Shown here: piece by piece, positions 11,201 through 22,310 of the stretch | How positions within the stretch are numbered: position 1 is the stretch's first letter | Layout: each line of letters begins with the position of its first letter | Assembly (NCBI GenBank): GCA_037974665.1 | Contig: CM075767.1 | Location: forward strand, 19,112,840-19,176,839 | Source of the DNA: Ehretia macrophylla | Lineage: Eukaryota; Streptophyta; Magnoliopsida; Boraginales; Ehretiaceae | DNA length: 64,000 nucleotides | Reading direction: 5' to 3' | Position numbers and translations under genes: made by a program | Notes under the pieces: generated by a model | The model's database searches: none | What the model was told of the DNA's origin: nothing | The model's input: the letters and a program-made list of their open reading frames with translations, nothing else

Positions 11201-13004
11201 GTTTGATTGGATATAATCATAATTGTATACTATTGTACTTTTGTTTTTTAAACATGTGTAAATGATTATGCCAAATTAATAACCATGTATTGCAGAGCCT
11301 TGATTCAGTAAAGACAATCAGAGTGAATTAAAGTGTCAAGTGTATAGTCTCTTTTGTGAGATGTTTTTTAAGGGCTTCCATGTAAATGGTATAATATATT
11401 AATATCACTTTGAAAGCATGTATATTAAGGTATTCTTGTTTTAAATCAAGTACTTGAGTATTATTTTAAGTGGATTATTCCATAATACATAAAAGGAAGA
11501 CAAAGCTCACATTCCTTATATTGACTATCTATTACTAAAGTTGCTGACAAATTTCATAGGCAATAGATTGAATGGTTATATTATTTAATTTTTATCAAAT
11601 TTAAAGGTTTGATGAAAGAGCACTATTCTAGAACTTTTTGATGATAAAACTGAAATATGTTGATGATGTATTTTAGTAGTGCATGATTTTGCGATTATAA
11701 TTATTAAGGGAGAAAGTTCATTGATATTTACGTCTCACTCAGGTATGGTATATAGTTTCACTTGTGTGATACAAGTCTGATGACAAAAAGGAAATAAAAT
11801 TTAAAATATCAAGTGAACTTTAAGGTCAGTGGTTGTAATATATCTATATGATTTTGTGCTCACACATGTAAATGTGTATTGTTCTCAAGAAGGTTATAAA
11901 GTATCATGCTTGAAATGCATTTTATTTGCATTTACATATGTCATAGTGGGAGTATGAGAATGATGTATATGAAATAAATCTCCCTTAAAGATATGAGATA
12001 AACCAATGATATAAAGTTTATTGTTTCCTAAAGTAAAGTCCTTTAAGGTTGGAGATCTATAAAGGGATTGAAATGCTTTAATAGCATTTGATTGATGAGA
12101 ATTTTTCTATTCCTCACATGCTCATATTCTTAAAGTGTGTTTTTGTATAGAGATGGAATTGATGAAATGTCTCCCTTATGTAAGTTGAAAATTCAATAGT
12201 TTGAAACTTGAAGATTACAATCAAAGCACATTTTTCGAGATTGTAGTATCACTAACCAAGAATGGTTGTCAGCAAGTACATGAATGTTTATAGATTTTGA
12301 AGCATTTGGTTAATGGGAGCATGGTTTGCTTTTACTAAAATGTTAGTAAATGATTGTCACTCTTATAGTAAGTGATTTGAATATTTATAGTTATTACTAT
12401 ACAGCTATTTATCTGAACTAATGGTGGAGATTGTGATTCAATCATGTTATTGTTACCTTCTTAATTATTTACACAACTTGGATATCTTGATGGGTTATAA
12501 AGGCATAAGCTATGAATATTTATCGCCAACAAGTGTCTAAGTTATATTTGTGTGTTTGGTATGCTTATGCAAGTGTAAGCAGGTTATACACTTAGATAAA
12601 TGCTTCAATTGAAAGGCTTTAGGTTAGAAGCGTAAAGTGTAAGAGTATAGTTTATTTTAAATAATTTATAGCATATTAAAGTTTTGTTCCCATCATATCT
12701 AAGTTGTGATAGCTGTTTTATGTATACACAGATAAAGTTCACGCAGGTTCAAGTTTTTATATCTTGAGATATACAGTTACAAACATCATTATTGAAGTGG
12801 CTTTGAATTAGAAGCACTAAAGGGGGTTTGCCCAAATAAAGCTTAACGACTATTATGGTTCGATATTGATGTACATGTTAGACTGAATTCTGGATTGAAA
12901 CGTTAATTTTGTGGCCACTAAAGTTGTTTTCAACTCGAGAGTATTTTCGTGAAATAAAATATTTTCAAACTATAAAACCAATCAGTGTTGCACAAGTGAG
13001 AAAC
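8271..13004 (+). other. Interior of the Copia element without recognisable coding sequence
   Basis: This 4.7-kb AT-rich stretch carries no frame with gag, protease, integrase or reverse transcriptase motifs that I can recognise. A short tandem duplication (unit of 32 bp, GATGTCATTATTTTAG...) lies at about 10178-10241. A purine-containing tract (CAAGTGAGAAAC) ends directly at the 3' LTR and is probably the degraded polypurine tract. Confidence 0.5.
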
Positions 13005-13576
13005 TGTTTGAATTTTTGAAATTATGGATTACTACTGATTGGATATTTTGTTATATTCGAAAAACGGGGTGATGTTGATCGGTAAAGCCCAAAGTATAAT
13101 TTATAGTGATCCATTCCAGTTGGCCTAGGTCCGGCTCATAGATATTATTTTATTTAATGGTATGGTATGTAATGTGTAGAGCCTGTTTTAATATTAGGTC
13201 ATCTTGATAAGGGGCGTAATATAATTTTTAGGCTCTCACATCCAAAAAACGTATAATCTATAAATAATATGCTATCAGGGTTGGCTTGCCCCATTAAGAG
13301 CCACCATACAGAAGTTGGATAGGGAAAGGAAGCAATTAGTCTATGCATGCCTACCATAACATGCCACTCAAGTTTTCATACAGGATTATGGTTTCTTTAG
13401 GAAATGCCTACAACAAATAAATGTACATGACATGGATTTATGATATGGTTCAAATCTCAAGGTTAATATGTAATTTCAATGGCTTCATATAAAGGTACGC
13501 TTTTGATTTAATCAACTTAATTATATTAATTGCAATAGTGTTTTATTTACTGGCATTAGATTCTTTAATTCTAACA
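13005..13576 (+). repeat. 3' LTR of the 4309-13576 element
   Basis: 572 bp, begins TGTTTGAA and ends TTCTAACA. It is followed by the right copy of the GTGAA duplication. Confidence 0.9.
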
Positions 13577-13720
13577 GTGAAGGCATTCTCTGTTTATATC
13601 TTTCCATGCATTTGTAACTCGTTTGCAAAAGCCCATTAGAGCATCTTCCTTTAAGGTACCATACTCATTCATGTAACTTTCAACAGCTGATGCCACATGT
13701 CTTCTCTGTTTCTCAAAGTG
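13577..13720 (-). pseudogene. Terpene synthase pseudo-exon, 5' half (start of last exon)
   Basis: Read on the minus strand, this encodes the beginning of the last terpene synthase exon, with [14 protein letters not shown] and [13 protein letters not shown]. It is then cut by the Copia insertion. The counterpart in the intact gene is 16457-16594. Intron sequence continues to higher coordinates. The intact copy's intron-6 block AGTATATTGTTAGCGGTAAT reappears, mutated, near 14489 after a MITE insertion. No further exons of this duplicate are visible. Confidence 0.9.
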
Positions 13721-13930
13721 CATATTATATTATATCAATATGTGACACTCAGTGGCAAAATGGTAAAATTAACTCGTGAAACTTAGTGGTAATCTCTTCT
13801 TGTTTGAAAAGATTATCAAGAACTAAGCCCTTGTGTTTCTTGAAACCATCTTAACTATCATTCCTTTACTTTTCGTTAGAGAGTGTTGTAAGCTTATCAA
13901 AATAGAGAGGTAGAGACATTATTTGGAATA

Positions 13931-14314
13931 GAGTAAATGACTTAACACTCTATGTATTTTGCTAGAAGTGCATAATACTTTTTTTTTATATATGTAAATA
14001 AGTCGATTACTCCCTTGTGTTTTAAAAATAAAGTTGAATATCCGCCTGTGTTTTATAAATAAGTTGATTATCTTCTTGTATTTTATAAACGTAGCTGAAT
14101 ACCCTTTGTGTTTTTACAAATGTAGCTGAATGCCAGCTACTGTTAGGAAAATCGTTAATTTTAACATGGATTATTCAATTACGTTTTTAAAACATAGGGG
14201 GTTAATGATCAGCTATATTATGAAGACACAGTAGAGTAATCATCTTATTTATATAATACAAGAGGATATTGTGCACTTTTAACTAAACAAATAAGAGTGT
14301 TAAGTCATTTACTC
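13931..14314. mobile_element. MITE with a perfect 20-bp terminal inverted repeat
   Basis: GAGTAAATGACTTAACACTC at 13931-13950 is exactly inverted at 14295-14314. The 384-bp interior has several imperfect tandem units around TTGTGTTTTA(T/A)AAA...GTAGCTGAAT. Flanks TTTGGAATA and TTTGAATTA resemble a degraded 9-bp duplication, which would suit a Mutator-like element. It lies in the intron of the terpene synthase pseudogene. Confidence 0.75.
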
Positions 14315-14539
14315 TTTGAATTAAAATTGACTTCTTTCTTCTTGGTAAAAGAATGGAGGTTGTGACTTTTTATTTTAAAACATAGATTTTTAATCACATA
14401 TAAGAGAATAATCAAACCATACGGCGTATCATAGGAGATAATAGAATTCTTATTAAATTCTTTCATGTTCAACTTTTTTTTTTCATTTAGTATATCGTTA
14501 CCGGTAATTAAATTATTATGTTCTTCTATTTTACAAACC

Positions 14540-15294
14540 CTTTGAATAGGTAATTACCATGCATTCAATTCTTTATATCTAAATCATCCCGATTGAACCA
14601 AAGTGATAGATAGGATCATCAAACTCTATTACTCAATTATATGTTCAAATCTATTTAATTAGTAACTTATGAATAATTTGTGGAACGACTTTTACTATTT
14701 TTGGCCAAGGATTTCCAGTTACTTGATTAGTAGATCGCATATGATCCTTAATTGTCAGATTCCGTATCTATACATACCTATCTCTATGTCGGAATAGATC
14801 ATAACCACTTAGTACAATATCTAACCCTTGATTAGGACTAGCTTAATTACACTAGCAAATTACGGTATCCCTAACACAAAATAAATGTGGTGTTTTAGGT
14901 CTAAGGGCTAATCACACTATTACATTGTGCAATGAGTTATTGATTAATCCATATAATTCGTTGTACCAATGGTCATGTTTAGTCACTTGTTCTAAACAAG
15001 CACTTATACATCTAGTCTTATCATATGAGACTAATCGTCCAAATTAATATCTCATATTATCTAGAGAGTATATTATAATCCAATCTAACTGGATAAACTA
15101 CACCCAATTAATTTGTCCTACAATGGGGGATTACTTTTATAATATATTTATGAATATTTATTGTGTTAGTCATATTCTTACTCTTAAGAATACAATTTAT
15201 AAATATTATTCTAAGGACTTTTATTTAAATTAATTGTATTAATAATAATAATTTAAATAAACTACTCACATTAAATAAATAATACAATCTAACA
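14540..15294 (-). repeat. LTR-like fragment
   Basis: The right end, ACAATCTAACA, read on the minus strand gives TGTTAGATTGT, a typical plant LTR start. The low-complexity blocks (TTATTTAAATTAATTG, AATATATTTATGAAT) resemble Copia LTR promoter regions. The left boundary is set only by the end of similarity to the terpene synthase intron near 14535. No target duplication was found. Confidence 0.35.
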
Positions 15295-16207
15295 ATGCAC
15301 AAAATAACAAATTAAGGATTCGTCTAGATTCATGAGGAAAAGGATAAAAAAAAAAATCAAAGGATTAAAACTTGGATATATCTGCCCCCTTTCCTGACTA
15401 TATTGATAGTATGTGCCATTATACGAAGACGATGAGGTGGTGAAGTATCTTATCAAGACTTCAAAAACATAGTATTAGTACATCAGCCACAATCTATAGT
15501 CAGCCTTCACCAACTGAATTCTCACGTTAGGAAAAAAAAAATCACATTAGCTATCCATAATTGTTTACTCATGGCGACATTGATAAATATCTCGGTTCGT
15601 TAGTCCAAATTGGTAATTAGTCAATTGCTCATGGTCATAGCTATTGCATGTATTGAACTGAGAAAACCATATTAACAAGAGGTAAAAAGAATTACTTCAC
15701 TCTTGTTCCTCTTTCAATTATAATTTTTTTCCACTAGTGGTCAAACAAAACCTAAAAATGTTCATGGGAAGAAGATGATGATCATTAGAGGGCATGGACA
15801 TTTTGGACCTATTCACTGTAAATTGATAATTGTGTAATAATTGTCATCTTCACAAAATACTAGTACAATTAATAATTAACTCTAGCCTCGATCAAGGTCT
15901 CAGTTTTTTAAATAATGAATTGGATTTGAATCAACTAAGTCCATGTGACAACAAGATTAACTTAAAGTTTGCAACATTACAACATTCTTTGATTCTCTCC
16001 TTTGCATCAACCCAAGCAGGCATGCATACATATAGGACACTCCAGCATCAAAGTTTTATTGTATAGCTGAACTACTGACACTGGTAATACAATTTAATTT
16101 TTGGTTTTCGATAGATGATATCAAAGAGTAACTGATTAACTGAGATAAGCAATATGTTAAATTTTTATTCAATTTTCTTGAGCTTATTAAATAAAAGAGG
16201 TCCAAAT
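15295..16207. other. Spacer downstream of the terpene synthase gene
   Basis: I see no gene here. The short open stretch at 15830-16066 shows no domain and no family resemblance. This is the 3' flank of the gene on the minus strand. Confidence 0.4.
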
Positions 16208-16213
16208 TTTTAT
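16208..16213 (-). terminator. Possible poly(A) signal of the terpene synthase
   Basis: AATAAA on the minus strand, about 90 bp beyond the stop codon at 16301-16303. The position suits a plant near-upstream element but is not proven. Confidence 0.4.
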
Positions 16214-16300
16214 TTGGAATACTTAAAATACATTGTCACAACTTACACAACATTATGCTTTATTGGCATACAAATATGATAATGAACCAAGGAGTATAAA

Positions 16301-19092
16301 TCATTCATTCACAGGGTTGACAAGCACCAGGTAAATGATTTTTTCAAGCCTGACCTTGGAATGAGTATACCCATCGTTATCTTTATATATGGTATTTAAT
16401 ACTCGAGTCAAGTTGTCAATTCGTGTGAGGATTGGCATTGGTACAACAATGGGTTCAAGGCATTCTCTGTTTATATCTTTCCATGCATTTGTAACTCGTT
16501 TGCGAAACTCTACGAGAGCATCTTCCTTTGAGGTACAATATTCGTTCATATAACTTTCAACAGCTGATGCCACATGTCCCCTTTCTTGCTCAAACTACAT
16601 AGCATATTAGATCAGTAAGTAACAATCGGTAACATTTCAAATATTCCATGTTAGTATATTGTTAGCGGTAATTGTATTAGCATGTTCGTCTGTTTTACCT
16701 CGTGGCCTGCCATGTCATCCATTAATCTGGCCATTACTGATGAAGCTCGAATAATTAGAGGTTCACTTGATACCCATTCGAAGACGTCTCGTGTGAGTAA
16801 ATTCCCCATTCCAAGAAATGAAGTTATTGCAAGCATCACGTAACCCCCAGATACATGTGCAACCTTCATATACTCCTCGAATTTCGGAACATAGTTTGTG
16901 TGATACCATTTAGCCTCTTCAAAATATGCTCTAATTAATTTCTTCATCTGAAAATTAATTGAAATAACGCGAATCAAATATAGTCCATTGCTAATTTATG
17001 GAAAGGATGCAATATTATAATCCTCACCTCTTCTATTGCATAGTATGTGGCATATGATTTTCCATGTTTGGCCAATTCTTGGTCTATTTCAGTGTAAACA
17101 TCCAGTAGCGCAAGATAACAATGTCTCATGTATGACGGCAGTTGATGTTTGGCAGAAATATTCCAACTGCAAATCAAGTTGAAAATGATAAGGGATTTGA
17201 ATTAAAATCAATTGGTAAAAATTTTGGGAGTGTAACCAGAGGTCGCCATTTGAGTCCTCTCAGGGCCGTTGGAGGTTTACTCGATTGTTAACTTCAAGGT
17301 CCCGTAAGATTAATGGAACAAACTCGGATATCCACATATTTAAAAAGAAAAGAATAAAAAGAAGGGATTTGAATTAACCTCTCAATCGCATCTGTAAAAA
17401 GTTGAAGCTCGTCAAATGTTCCGTATACATCATAAATGTCATCGATAATGGAAGTCATACCAATTACTTTGATTAATATTCTCCTACCAAGGCAATATTG
17501 AGGCTCAAAATAAACTGCTATTATCCAATAGTATAACTCTACCAATCTGTCTCTTGCAAAAGGGAAATTTTTGGGGACATCCAAATGTTTCCACCACCTA
17601 AAAATATAAAAGTGTTACAGAATATACAATTAATTAAAGAGTAATTCAATCAAACCACACGAGCGAATCATCGGCCCACTCACATACAAGTGAATTCCAC
17701 AAATATGGGGCCCATCTATGTATCTAGAGCTGATGGTTAACCCGAGTGGTTTGAAGAATTTTTAACAACTTAAATACTTTATTCAACTCAAAGTTTATCA
17801 CTGGTCAAGGAATTTTATTACCTTGTAATACCACTTAGTTCTTTTTGGTGCATCTTCTGCAATATGTTGAAGTTCAATTTGGCAAACTTAAGCAATACGT
17901 CGTTACGTAGTTCATCTTCTTGGTATATAGATATGTACTCTCTCGCTCCAAGTCTTGGCACCGTCAATCTAATTGGAGCCTTAAGAGCTTTAATGACTTG
18001 TGCTGCAAGAAAATTGCTCAAGTTGGACACCATGGACTCAAGGTGAGTGGTGGTGAATGTTAGTGCTTCGTCTAGAATATCTTCCCCATGCATTCTAACA
18101 TAAGCTGCCTCGTACAAGCTTAGAATTCCCCGAACGTCGCGTGATAGAGCTTCATCGAATTTTCCCTTCGTATCCTTGAATTTGTTGAACACGTCTGATT
18201 CAAAACCAAAAACTTGATTTGAGATAAGAAAGGGGCCATGCATGAAAAATATTTATACCTCCATAATTTTGGTTATGAACGAGTAGCGACAGAACCCTAA
18301 ATTTAGGGTATGCACTCATGTAGTGTAAGGGATTAGGGTGCACTCATAGAGTATGAGGGGTTGACAATATAATGATGTTTCTTTTTTTGGACCAAAAAAG
18401 GTGAGGGCTTTCACATATCAATGTGACTCCACTATGCAAGTTGCCTCAAATATTTAGAAACGTGCATATATAAACTCGTTGTCTAATTAACCTGATGAAT
18501 TAACCTCAATGTACTCTTATCTATTACCTTTTAAGCATATGATAACTAGATTCATATAAAAGAGAACCTTTTTTTTTTTTTGCTGGTCAAATGGTTCAGG
18601 TTTTTTATGGACAAGGACCTAAGTGACTGCTTGCACGGATATACTTGTAATGATAATGTTTTATGTCATCTTTTCACTCCTTGTTTTTATGTATGATAAG
18701 AGGGTATATATTTATTTCAAATCGTTCACATATATGGTAAAAGCTGGGGCGCGCGAAATATTGATACATTGTAATGCTATACTAGTAAAAAATGAAGTTG
18801 TGAATAATTGCTTACCACAAGTGATAGGATGGCCTTGTTGCCTAAGTAATCTGAATCGAAGCGCGATAGCATAAATGTCATTACCGTCTTCTTCAAAGCA
18901 TTCATGATAAAAATCATAAATGTATTTTAATGAGGCATCAATCTCGCCTTCGAAATGGTAAGACACCCCTAGGCGTTGGATTGCATCAATCAACTCTAGC
19001 TTTTGCAAGGACTTGCCTGGAGCTGCCAATAGCATTTTCCTCACCTCTTCTTTTAGTAGTTCATGTTCACTTTCTTCATGAGAACCATTTTC
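16301..19092 (-). CDS. Terpene synthase, TPS-a type (probable sesquiterpene synthase), first exon not found
   Basis: Enzyme predicted to ionise and cyclise a prenyl diphosphate, probably farnesyl diphosphate, in the cytosol. Six exons on the minus strand join in frame at GT-AG sites: 19092-18816, 18194-17822, 17597-17379, 17166-17028, 16947-16699 and 16594-16301 (277, 373, 219, 139, 249 and 294 bp). The 219/139/249 sizes are the classic plant terpene synthase pattern. Visible motifs in order: [29 protein letters not shown] (the RxR motif), the metal-binding DDIYD (DDxxD), and DDMAGHEFE as the second metal site, with Gly where Ser/Thr is usual. About 516 residues are covered. Family members have roughly 550, so the N-terminal exon with RR-x8-W is missing. 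A consensus acceptor (TTACAG) precedes 19092, so a spliced first exon once existed or lies far away. The remaining frames are intact. Confidence 0.9.
17215..17345 (+). mobile_element. SINE in terpene synthase intron 4
   Basis: The segment contains GAGGTCGCCATTTGAGTCC (box-B-like), GGGCCGTTGGAGG, TTAACTTCAAGGTCCCGT and GATATCCAC before an A-rich end. This order is typical of a widespread plant tRNA-derived SINE family. It is degraded, in the antisense direction to the host gene, and sits within intron 4 (17167-17378) without touching the splice sites. Confidence 0.55.
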
Positions 19093-19101
19093 CTGTAACA
19101 C

Positions 19102-19419
19102 GAACTTGACATATTTAATAGGGAAAATTGCATTACAGGAAATTGAGCGTTCATGTTTTGGTTAGCAGTTGAATACACTGAAAGTAAGTTACTTGGATAT
19201 TCTACACATTTCGCTTGAGCGAATGCTATATTTATACTACGATTCTATGTCTAGGGTGGGTTTCGTCATCTTTATCTTCATAAAGGTGTTCTCTAGGGTG
19301 GATTTTGAATTTTTTTTTTTGTTGTCAATAAAAAATAGGAATTTCACTCAATAAAAAATTTGGGTCAAACACATAAATAGTCCCTAAAGTGTTGAAGTTT
19401 TATTTTTTATTTTAGAAAA
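19102..19419. other. Expected intron 1 / exon 1 region of the terpene synthase
   Basis: Minus-strand reading from the acceptor upstream meets a stop after about 20 codons and shows no RR-x8-W or HPSIWG-like motif. Either exon 1 lies beyond the foldback element or it has been lost. Confidence 0.45.
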
Positions 19420-20281
19420 AATGTTATATATCATTTTAATTTTTTCTTTTTTGTTTTTTTTCCTCTCTTATTAACGTTTTTTGTCAACGTTTCTTACTAT
19501 CATTTTCTCTCTCTTACAAATGTTTTCTTTTTATTAACACTAACCAAAAATCCCAAACGAAATTTATTATTCTCTTCTATAGGTAATCATGTCCCTTTAC
19601 ATCCCTTAGAAGTAATGGACTTAGTCCTGTCTATTATGGGACCCTACATCTGTGTATTTTTTTATTTATTTAATATCATTGGAAAATCTTTCTCATATCT
19701 GACAAAGTTTTATTTTTCATGCTTTTAAATTCTCAGTAAGGAGAAATAGTTTCCTTTGAGGATGTGAATGCAAATGGTGGTTGTAATTTGATTGGACATC
19801 TATATGTTTATATATTATTGTCAAACTGTGACAATATATTTTGTAAAGTGTTTCAATTGATAAAAGAGTAAATATATGTATGTAATAGTAGTGCAATTTA
19901 GCAGAAGAATATGCAGATGAACCGTAAAGATAATGTACCAATGTCAACAATCTCATTCATTTTTTACAACACCAATTCGTCAAAAAAAGGGGAATAAATC
20001 GGAGAGGATGTAACAGTGAACAATAAAAGAGAATAATAAACTTCTTTTTGCTAAATTGGTTTGGGGATTTTTGGTTAGGGTTAGTAAGAAAAAAACGTTT
20101 GTAAGAGAGAGAAAACGATAGTAAGAAATGTTGACAAAAAACGTTAATAAGAGAGAGAAAAAATAAATAAATAAAATAAGGGAGAGAAAAAAAGTTAAAT
20201 TTGTCAACTTGACATGCCATGTTAATATGCCAACTAAGAAGTGGTATAAAGGTGTGAAAAGTAAAGTGGTATATAGCATTA
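19420..20281. mobile_element. Foldback element with long inverted arms upstream of the terpene synthase
   Basis: The left arm (about 19420-19590) and right arm (about 20040-20281) are inverted copies. Each carries CTCTCTTATTAACGTTTTTTG, TTTCTTACTATC(A/G)TTTTCTC and CTAACCAAAAATCCC, with ends related to AATGTTATATATCATTTTA. The loop of roughly 450 bp is AT-rich and has no gene. Arms of over 150 bp suit a foldback MITE. The superfamily and target duplication are unclear. Open stretches on the minus strand within the arms are low-complexity and not genes. Confidence 0.7.
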
Positions 20282-20636
20282 CTCTTTATTTTATTAACCT
20301 CACACCCCACCAGCCCCATCCCATAGATGCAAACTCTGATCTCCCAACTGTCAAAAAGATTAACTCACAATCTCCCCTAAACTGTTTAAAGTTATTCTCA
20401 TTAGATTATAAATTTTCATCTTGGGACTTCAAGGTCCTAGATTTTTTATTTTTTATTTTTACTTTTACATGCCCTAGGCTTTAGGGTCCTAGAGTTTCGT
20501 AAGCGCACAAATTCAATTTTTAGATGACGTTCCATTAATCTCTAAATTCAAATTTGACTTAGATGGTTTGATATTGCATGATCTTTATAAAAGAAGAGAG
20601 AGAGAGAAGTGACTAAGTGAGAGAGAGACTTCCATA
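20282..20636. other. Spacer
   Basis: No gene is visible. A GA-rich run (AAGAGAGAGAGAGA) at about 20594-20630 borders the next MITE. The minus strand was searched for the missing terpene synthase exon 1 without success. Confidence 0.35.
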
Positions 20637-21035
20637 AGGGTGTGTTTGGATTGAGGGGAATGGGGGGAAGAAGAGGTTTAGTAAAGAAGGAGTTTAGTCA
20701 TTTTTCTATTTGGTTTGGAAATTTTTTAAAGGAGAAGGAAGTGGAGGGGTCAAAGCAACTCCTCCCATATTCACTTTTTCTTCCCCTCTAATTTGAGATA
20801 AAATGGAGGGGAGGAATAGTAAATTTCCTTTATGAAACTCATTTTACACATAAAATTCATTCATCTATTCCATTTTCTTTTTAATCCAAACAAAAGACAC
20901 TCATACTCCTTTATGATACTCTCCTTCCATCAAATTATCCAATTCAAACATGATTTAATCATCTCCTTTCCTCTCCTTTATAATACTCTCCTCTCCTCTC
21001 CTTTATTAAATTTTCTCCCCTCAATCCAAGCACCC
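20637..21035. mobile_element. MITE with GGGTGTGTTTGGATTGAGG-type ends
   Basis: The left end AGGGTGTGTTTGGATTGAGG and right end CCCTCAATCCAAGCACCCT are inverted over about 20 bp. The interior (about 360 bp) alternates GGAGGGGA-type and TCTCCTCTCC-type blocks, giving hairpin potential. Flanks suggest only a short duplication (ATA). The superfamily is uncertain; hAT or PIF/Harbinger are options. Confidence 0.65.
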
Positions 21036-21780
21036 TATAAATGACCAATCTTGTACTCTTATTAAAATATAGGGTGTAAAAAATTTATATGAAAGTTTGC
21101 CCACTAAACTAAATAAATTAGATAATATAGAGATTCGTTGGGTAACTAAGCGTAAGATTTTTATGATTATATTATTTTCACTTAGTAAAAAAATTGGCAT
21201 CGTGTACGTTATGACCCAAGAAAGTTGGAGTCAATAACATTTTCTGAAAAAAAATTAGAATCTAAATCATGACAGAAAATTGATTCGCAATAAGAAAAAA
21301 ATAAGAATATCAATATGATCAACCTTCTCGTTATTAAATGACGGGTTATAAATCATAAATTTTATCATGCAAGAAGATTTCAATACTATGATAGTCCAAA
21401 AGAAAATTTCAACATGATAGACTCAATCTGCGGTAGATTGATTAACAAGTAACAACAAATGAATATCTTCCAAATGCATGTTCGCATATTAACTTGACTC
21501 TAGTAGCTATTTTACCGATCTAAATTGGTAAGCGTACTATGTTCACAAATTGGTAAGCATATTATGTTCACACTTGTTGCATTATGAGCAGATACAAATT
21601 TGACAAATAATCTTGGTGTAAAAAGTCACCAAATGTCTTCCACACGCTGTCGGTGGACGGAGACCAATATCTACAAGTGTACAAAGGCCAATGGATAGTG
21701 TAGCAATTAATTTTTAATCGTTAGTTTAACAATTGTTGATAAGGACACAAGTACTCAACAATGGACAATACCACCTAAAA
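21036..21780. other. AT-rich spacer
   Basis: No coding or repeat structure recognised. Confidence 0.3.
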
Positions 21781-22310
21781 AGTCTGTATAACTACAGTCT
21801 AGTTGGGCCCATCAGTAGATTTTTCTTAAAAACGTGCCCAGTTTTGGTACGTTTTCAAATGTCCAAAGCGTGAATCATTGTACGTTTGGTATGTAACACT
21901 GTGTATAAGATATAATAAATTTTGGTTTTCAATGCAACTTTAGCTTCAATTATGGAAGAAGGCGAAAAAGTCTTTCTGTCAAACTTGATCATTGTTTTTA
22001 TATAATGCGAGAAGTTTGTATAACAACAATCTAGTTGGGCCTATCAGTAGATTTTTCTTGAAAACATGCCCTGTTTTGGGACGTTTTTAAATGTCCAAAC
22101 GTGGGTCATTGTACATTTGGCACGTAACACTGTGTATGAGATATAATAGATTTTGGTTTTCAATGCAAAAAATTTATTTAATTTATACTTTAGCTTCAAT
22201 TATGGAAGAAGGCGAAAAACTCTTTATGTCAAATTTGATCATTGTTTTTATATAATGCGAGAAGTTTGTATAACAACAGTCTAGTTGGGCCTATCAGTAG
22301 ATTTTTCTTT
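21781..22310. repeat. Tandem repeat, 232-250 bp unit, about 2.2 copies
   Basis: Units start at 21781, 22013 and 22263. Each opens with AGT(C/T)TGTATAAC(T/A)ACA and continues with CTAGTTGGGC, CCATCAGTAGATTTTTCTT, GTAACACTGTGTAT and ATTATGGAAGAAGGCGAAAA. The second unit carries an 18-bp insertion (AAAAATTTATTTAATTTA-like). No coding frame spans the units. Confidence 0.9.

Larger units (their letters stand above)
4309..13576 (+). mobile_element. Copia-type LTR retrotransposon inserted in the terpene synthase pseudo-exon
   Basis: The LTRs at 4309-4901 and 13005-13576 begin TGTT and end TTCTAACA. A 5-bp duplication (GTGAA) flanks the element at 4304-4308 and 13577-13581. The primer site TGGTATCAGAGCC at 4904-4916 fits Copia elements and sets the plus orientation. 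The two LTRs differ by many substitutions and indels, so the insertion is old. The 8.1-kb interior holds a nested insertion (5025-8270). Otherwise it shows only AT-rich sequence without recognisable gag, integrase or reverse transcriptase, so it is decayed or was a large non-autonomous derivative. Confidence 0.9.

Noticed and set aside
11640-11680. TATGTTGATGATGTA, which would encode the reverse transcriptase YVDD box in the 4309-13576 Copia element
   Set aside because: The codons on either side do not resemble reverse transcriptase and a stop follows two codons later; a chance match in AT-rich DNA is likely.
20281-20360. Possible terpene synthase exon 1 on the minus strand (a short LHLWDG-like reading)
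   Set aside because: It lacks the RR-x8-W arginines and the HPSIWG pattern, and no donor site in the right phase was found.
19717-20484. Several open stretches of 80-120 codons near the terpene synthase
   Set aside because: They are low-complexity Phe/Leu/Ser-rich translations of the arms of the foldback element.
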